64,000 bases of DNA from Jatrophihabitans cynanchi (GTDB taxonomy: Bacteria; Actinomycetota; Actinomycetes; Mycobacteriales; Jatrophihabitantaceae), in NCBI RefSeq assembly GCF_027247405.1, contig NZ_CP097463.1:744001-808000 (forward strand), in the 5' to 3' direction. Positions 62,298-64,000 of this stretch are shown here, one piece after another. The translations under genes were made by a program, and so were the position numbers. Position 1 is the stretch's first letter. Each line of letters begins with the position of its first letter. The notes below the pieces were generated by a model. The model was not told the DNA's origin. It did no database searches and worked only from the letters and a program-made list of their open reading frames with translations.

Positions 62298-62548
62298 ACA
62301 CGCTCCAGGAAAAGGGTGTCGCTGCACGTTGCTACTGCTGCACACTCTGCCTAAGTTACCCATCAGTAGCAATATGACGGTGGTCCCACCTCGTCCCCAG
62401 CATTCCATCCGCGGCGCCGGTGGCCACGCGCGGTCGCCACGCGCGGTGCGACAGATCCGGACAGACCGGCCTGCAGCTAACACAACTGTTGCACGATCTG
62501 TGCGAATCGATAACCTGGGTCCGCTCACACGGCCACGAGAGGACGCAC

Positions 62549-63382
62549 ATGACCGAGTTCGCCAAGCCCGCCTACCCGCTGATCCTCACACGCAAGGACT
62601 GGGACAAGAAGAAGGGCGTCATCGCGAAGATGGCCGGGAAGACGGGTATCGGCGAGCAGTGCGACAAGGTGTTCGCGCTGTACAACGCCGTGCACTGGGA
62701 CCGTCTGGATCTGCCTGCTCGGCGCCGGGTCGTGCTGCAGAACTGGAAGGACGACAGCTACACCAAGGCCAACTGGGAGAAGCTGGTCAAGGAGGCCATG
62801 GCCGAGGTCACCGGCAACATGGCGAAGCTGTCCGCGGAGCTCTACAAGCTGCGCGACCTGTGCACCAAGACGGCGGCGAACTTCAAGAAGCTCAAGGCGA
62901 TCCCGTCCTCGAGTACCCAGCACGTGCTGACGATGGCGAAGACCGCCGATCACCTCGGCGTGCAGTTGAACAAGAACTCGATGGGCGGTGTACTCAGCGC
63001 GCTGAACAAGGAGTTCCTGGCCGAGGTGAAGATGAAGTTCATCGACCCGATGTGGCCCGGCATCCGCACCTACGCCAACAGGCACGCGAACCTGATGGCC
63101 GAGATCAAGCGCACGCCGACGCCGGACAAGCTCAACAGCGACGGGCGCACCGGCATCCGGGACCTGACCACCGGTCTGGGCAACATCGCCAAGCTCGGCG
63201 AGCGCGGCTGGGGCCCGAAGAACGACGCTGCGCGAACGCTGTGCACGCAGCTCACGCCGTGGGCGAACTCGCAGAGCGGCCTGGTCGAACCGGGCGCATC
63301 AGCGCAGGACGTGCTGGCCGAGGTCGCCAAGATCGAGCCGATCTTCAACCGCGCGCTGCAACTCGTCGCCGCGGCGCGGTAG
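62549..63382 (+). CDS. lysine-rich helical hypothetical protein
   Basis: A 277-residue soluble, mostly helical protein. It is unusually rich in Lys (KDWDKKKGVIAKMAGKTG, CTKTAANFKKLKAI, AEVKMKFIDPMWPG) for a genome that prefers Arg, with no signal peptide or membrane helix. I do not recognise a family. GAGAGGA lies about 6 bases before the ATG. It is divergent from etfB (251-base gap) and immediately precedes the methyltransferase gene, so the two may be co-transcribed. Lys-rich composition may mean recent acquisition. Confidence 0.72.
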   Translation: MTEFAKPAYPLILTRKDWDKKKGVIAKMAGKTGIGEQCDKVFALYNAVHWDRLDLPARRRVVLQNWKDDSYTKANWEKLVKEAMAEVTGNMAKLSAELYKLRDLCTKTAANFKKLKAIPSSSTQHVLTMAKTADHLGVQLNKNSMGGVLSALNKEFLAEVKMKFIDPMWPGIRTYANRHANLMAEIKRTPTPDKLNSDGRTGIRDLTTGLGNIAKLGERGWGPKNDAARTLCTQLTPWANSQSGLVEPGASAQDVLAEVAKIEPIFNRALQLVAAAR

Positions 63383-63384
63383 GG

Positions 63385-64000
63385 CTGCCCATCGACGCAA
63401 CCGGCCTGCCGCTCACCGGCGAACGCACCGTCCCCGGCGTGCCCACCGAGAACTACTGGTTCCGCCGGCACGAGGCTGTGTACCGGTTCGCGGCGCCGCT
63501 GGTCGCCGGGCGGCGCGTCCTCGAGGTGGGCTGCGGCGAGGGGTACGGCACCGCGCTGCTCGCGCGTTCGGCGGCGCGGATCGTCGGGATCGACTACGAC
63601 GCCTCAGCCACGGCGCACGCGACACGCAGCTACCCGGTCGCCAGGTTCGTGCGCGCGAACCTGGCGGCACTGCCGGTGCCGTCCGGATCCGTCGACGTGC
63701 TCGTGAGCCTGCAGGTGATCGAGCACGTGTGGAACCACCCCGAGTTCGTCGCTGAGTGCCGGCGCGCGCTCGGTCCCGGCGGCCACCTGCTGGTGTCGAC
63801 ACCGAACCGGCTGACCTTCTCCCCCGGGCGGGACACGCCGCTGAATCCCTTCCACACCAAGGAGTTCACCGCGGCCGAACTCGTCGACCTGCTCACCCGC
63901 GGCGGCTTCGAGGTGGAGGCGGTGCTCGGCCTGCACGCCGGCGCGCGGCTCGCGGCGTGGGACGCGGCACACGGCGGCTCGTTCGTCGGCGCACAGCTCG
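63385..64000 (+). CDS. SAM-dependent methyltransferase, 3' end beyond window
   Basis: A class I methyltransferase cut by the window edge after about 205 residues. LTGERTVPGVPTENYWFRRH precedes the SAM motif VLEVGCGEGYGTALLAR; motif II is LPVPSGSVDVLVSLQVIEHV and later STPNRLTFSPGRDTPLNPFH. This pattern and its position after etfB match mycobacterial Rv3030, linked to methylglucose lipopolysaccharide synthesis. The start is unclear: no ATG/GTG/TTG is well placed; CTG 63385 is shown, and GTG 63259 would overlap the previous gene by about 120 bases. Confidence 0.8.
   Translation, partial: MPIDATGLPLTGERTVPGVPTENYWFRRHEAVYRFAAPLVAGRRVLEVGCGEGYGTALLARSAARIVGIDYDASATAHATRSYPVARFVRANLAALPVPSGSVDVLVSLQVIEHVWNHPEFVAECRRALGPGGHLLVSTPNRLTFSPGRDTPLNPFHTKEFTAAELVDLLTRGGFEVEAVLGLHAGARLAAWDAAHGGSFVGAQL

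Overview
This window comes from the chromosome of a high-GC, motile actinobacterium. The evidence for that is GC-rich third codon positions, deazaflavin (F420)-type nitroreductase homologues, DinB/DUF664-like proteins, very many genes whose start codon sits 6-7 nt after a TANNNT-type -10 box (leaderless mRNAs), and gene order. From about 15.3 kb to the end, a backbone matches from memory the Mycobacterium tuberculosis segment Rv2992c to Rv3030: tRNA-Glu/tRNA-Gln, gltX, fumarylacetoacetase-like gene, leuB, ilvC-ilvN-ilvB, PH-domain gene, lppZ-like lipoprotein, gatB-gatA-gatC, ACT-domain gene, ligA, methionine-synthase-like gene, mnmA, iscS, etfA-etfB and a methyltransferase. A chemotaxis operon rules out a mycobacterium; I cannot place the genus.

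Layout. 0.1-6.1 kb: chemotaxis operon (cheW, MCP, cheB, cheR, a CheY-like receiver, cheX, cheY, and a last gene that looks like a degenerate CheX); no cheA is visible. 6.2-15.2 kb: accessory genes, including a large LuxR-family ATPase regulator and three adjacent enzyme/regulator modules (SDR+MerR, esterase+MerR, esterase+TetR), each with a clear palindromic operator. 15.3-21.8 kb: tRNA-Glu, tRNA-Gln, aldehyde dehydrogenase, gltX, FAH-family gene. 21.8-23.3 kb: nitroreductase homologue divergent from an ECF41-type sigma factor that has an ECF41-like promoter in front of it. 23.3-42 kb: branched-chain amino acid genes (cimA, leuB, ilvC, ilvN, ilvB, ilvD) interleaved with two ABC exporters, duplicated MFS pumps with an ArsR-type repressor, and a pair of secreted CAP-domain proteins. 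42-64 kb: the conserved backbone (lppZ-like, cobU, gatCAB, ligA, mnmA, iscS, etfBA) with hypothetical genes between.

The genes cooperate most clearly in branched-chain amino acid synthesis. Both cimA and ilvB are preceded by ribosome-mediated attenuators: a five-residue leader with three Ile codons for cimA, and a 12-residue leader with Leu, Val and Ile codons for ilvB. A 35-codon ORF is translationally linked on both sides between ilvB and ilvN.

The least ordinary part is the repeat content. One GC-rich palindrome occurs three times, each time inside a reading frame (a DUF2332-like fragment, the gatB 3' end, an MFS loop). A 74-78 bp double palindrome occurs twice, once supplying the N-terminus of an MFS transporter. 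Several unrelated short tandem arrays, many built of small palindromes, sit between genes.
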